A stretch of 13,260 nt of DNA from Treponema sp. (GTDB lineage Bacteria; Spirochaetota; Spirochaetia; Treponematales; Treponemataceae). Below are positions 12,821 to 13,260 of the stretch, piece by piece. A program made the translations under genes and the position numbers. Numbering within the stretch: position 1 is the first letter of the stretch; every line of letters begins with the position of its first letter. The notes beneath the pieces were generated by a model. That model had not been told where the DNA came from. It saw nothing but the letters and a program-made list of their open reading frames with translations, and searched no databases. The stretch lies in the NCBI GenBank assembly GCA_016293645.1, contig JAEDDW010000049.1, forward strand, positions 1 through 13,260. The letters are read 5' to 3'.

Positions 12821-13260
12821 ATGACTAAAAAGGAACGTATTGTTGCTATATTCACAGGCATCTCTTTGTTTTTAACGGCAGCATTGTTTTCCATTTCGCT
12901 TCTTCTCGGAATACTTGATTTTGGAACTTCTTCCGGCAAAAACTTTCTGACGGTCCTGGGTCAGATGCTGGTTTCAGTCTATGGAATCTGTTCCATCCTC
13001 ATACCGGCATTCTTTTTTGTAGCCGGTGCCTTCTGCCTCAGTGCCAGATGGTCAATACAGCGGGCATTCATTCTCCTTGTAAGCATAATTCCTTTTTTCA
13101 CCATGGTCGTATCGGAACGTATATGCGTCGCCATTTCCGATCAGGACACAAGCCCTCTTGCATTTGTAAAAATTTCAACACTCGTCGTAATTTCTCTTCT
13201 GCTCGTAGCACTGGAATATCTTCTTGCAGTGAACCTTGCCTCCTACATTGAACATAGGAT
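12821..13260 (+). CDS. ftsK: N-terminal membrane domain of a probable DNA translocase FtsK (partial, runs off the window)
   Basis: An open frame of 146 complete codons starts at ATG 12821, with GGAG 8 nt upstream, and has no stop before the window ends. After a basic N-terminus (MTKKER) it shows about four hydrophobic helices (near 8-31, 46-73, 81-98 and 116-137). Spacing and content resemble the four-helix FtsK N-terminal domain, including a GQMLVSVYG...IPAFFFVAGAF-like second helix. FtsK anchors at the septum and pumps DNA to resolve chromosome dimers during division. The motor (Walker A/B) and gamma DNA-binding domains would lie beyond the edge and cannot be checked, so the name rests on the membrane part alone. 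The gene diverges from rsmI across a 107-bp gap. Another multi-helix membrane protein is the alternative. Confidence 0.6.
   Translation, partial: MTKKERIVAIFTGISLFLTAALFSISLLLGILDFGTSSGKNFLTVLGQMLVSVYGICSILIPAFFFVAGAFCLSARWSIQRAFILLVSIIPFFTMVVSERICVAISDQDTSPLAFVKISTLVVISLLLVALEYLLAVNLASYIEHR

Noticed and set aside
12714..12821. N-terminal extension of rsmI up to 12821
   Set aside because: The added residues do not resemble RsmI, no ribosome site serves the ATG, and the extension crosses both the rsmI promoter and the divergent ftsK promoter region.
1..13260. CRISPR arrays, tRNA/rRNA genes, insertion sequences, phage or defence genes
   Set aside because: No spaced direct repeats, cloverleaf sequences, transposase or integrase motifs, or target-site duplications were seen on either strand.

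Overview
The window reads as a chromosomal segment of a host-associated Treponema-like spirochaete. The basis is protein-level recognition (FlgM, an FtsK-type N-terminus, an ATPase-HDOD protein, a beta-barrel outer membrane protein), moderate-to-low GC and dense gene packing. No rRNA, tRNA, insertion sequence, phage gene or CRISPR array is visible. The species assignment is an inference from recalled family sequences.

Layout. 1-717: a small secreted/outer-membrane beta-barrel protein on the minus strand with its own terminator. 877-2347: a promoter, a UPF0210/DUF711 (PFL-like) gene and a terminator shared with a convergent alpha/beta hydrolase (2346-3326, minus). 3450-5312: a promoter and a single-ORF PyrK-PyrD fusion, the NAD-dependent dihydroorotate dehydrogenase of pyrimidine synthesis. 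5319-6295: a minus-strand pair, lspA (lipoprotein signal peptidase) followed by a 4-bp-overlapping small membrane protein. 6394-6939: a YfcE-type metallophosphodiesterase diverging from lspA. 6961-8007 (minus) and 8077-9567 (plus): a four-helix membrane protein with a hydrolase-like domain and an ATPase-HDOD signalling protein, divergent from interleaved promoters. 9579-11578 (minus): a degenerate iron-ADH-fold protein followed by a SpoU/TrmH RNA methyltransferase. 11641-12713 (minus): rsmI-flgM with a strong terminator. 12821-end: the N-terminal membrane domain of a probable FtsK, cut by the window edge.

How the genes relate. Most are housekeeping genes: envelope lipoprotein maturation, RNA modification, pyrimidine synthesis, chromosome translocation and flagellar anti-sigma control. 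Three things stand out. First, four genes (lspA, yfcE, the 6961-8007 membrane gene and rsmI) have a -10 box 6-7 nt before the best start codon and no Shine-Dalgarno, which predicts leaderless mRNAs. Neighbouring genes have conventional leaders and mostly clear GAGG/GGAG-type sites. Second, the iron-ADH-like protein has lost all four expected metal ligands and its nucleotide-binding signature. Third, the HDOD protein keeps what looks like a full set of HD metal ligands. I did not find a clearly new multi-gene system; these are gene-level oddities.
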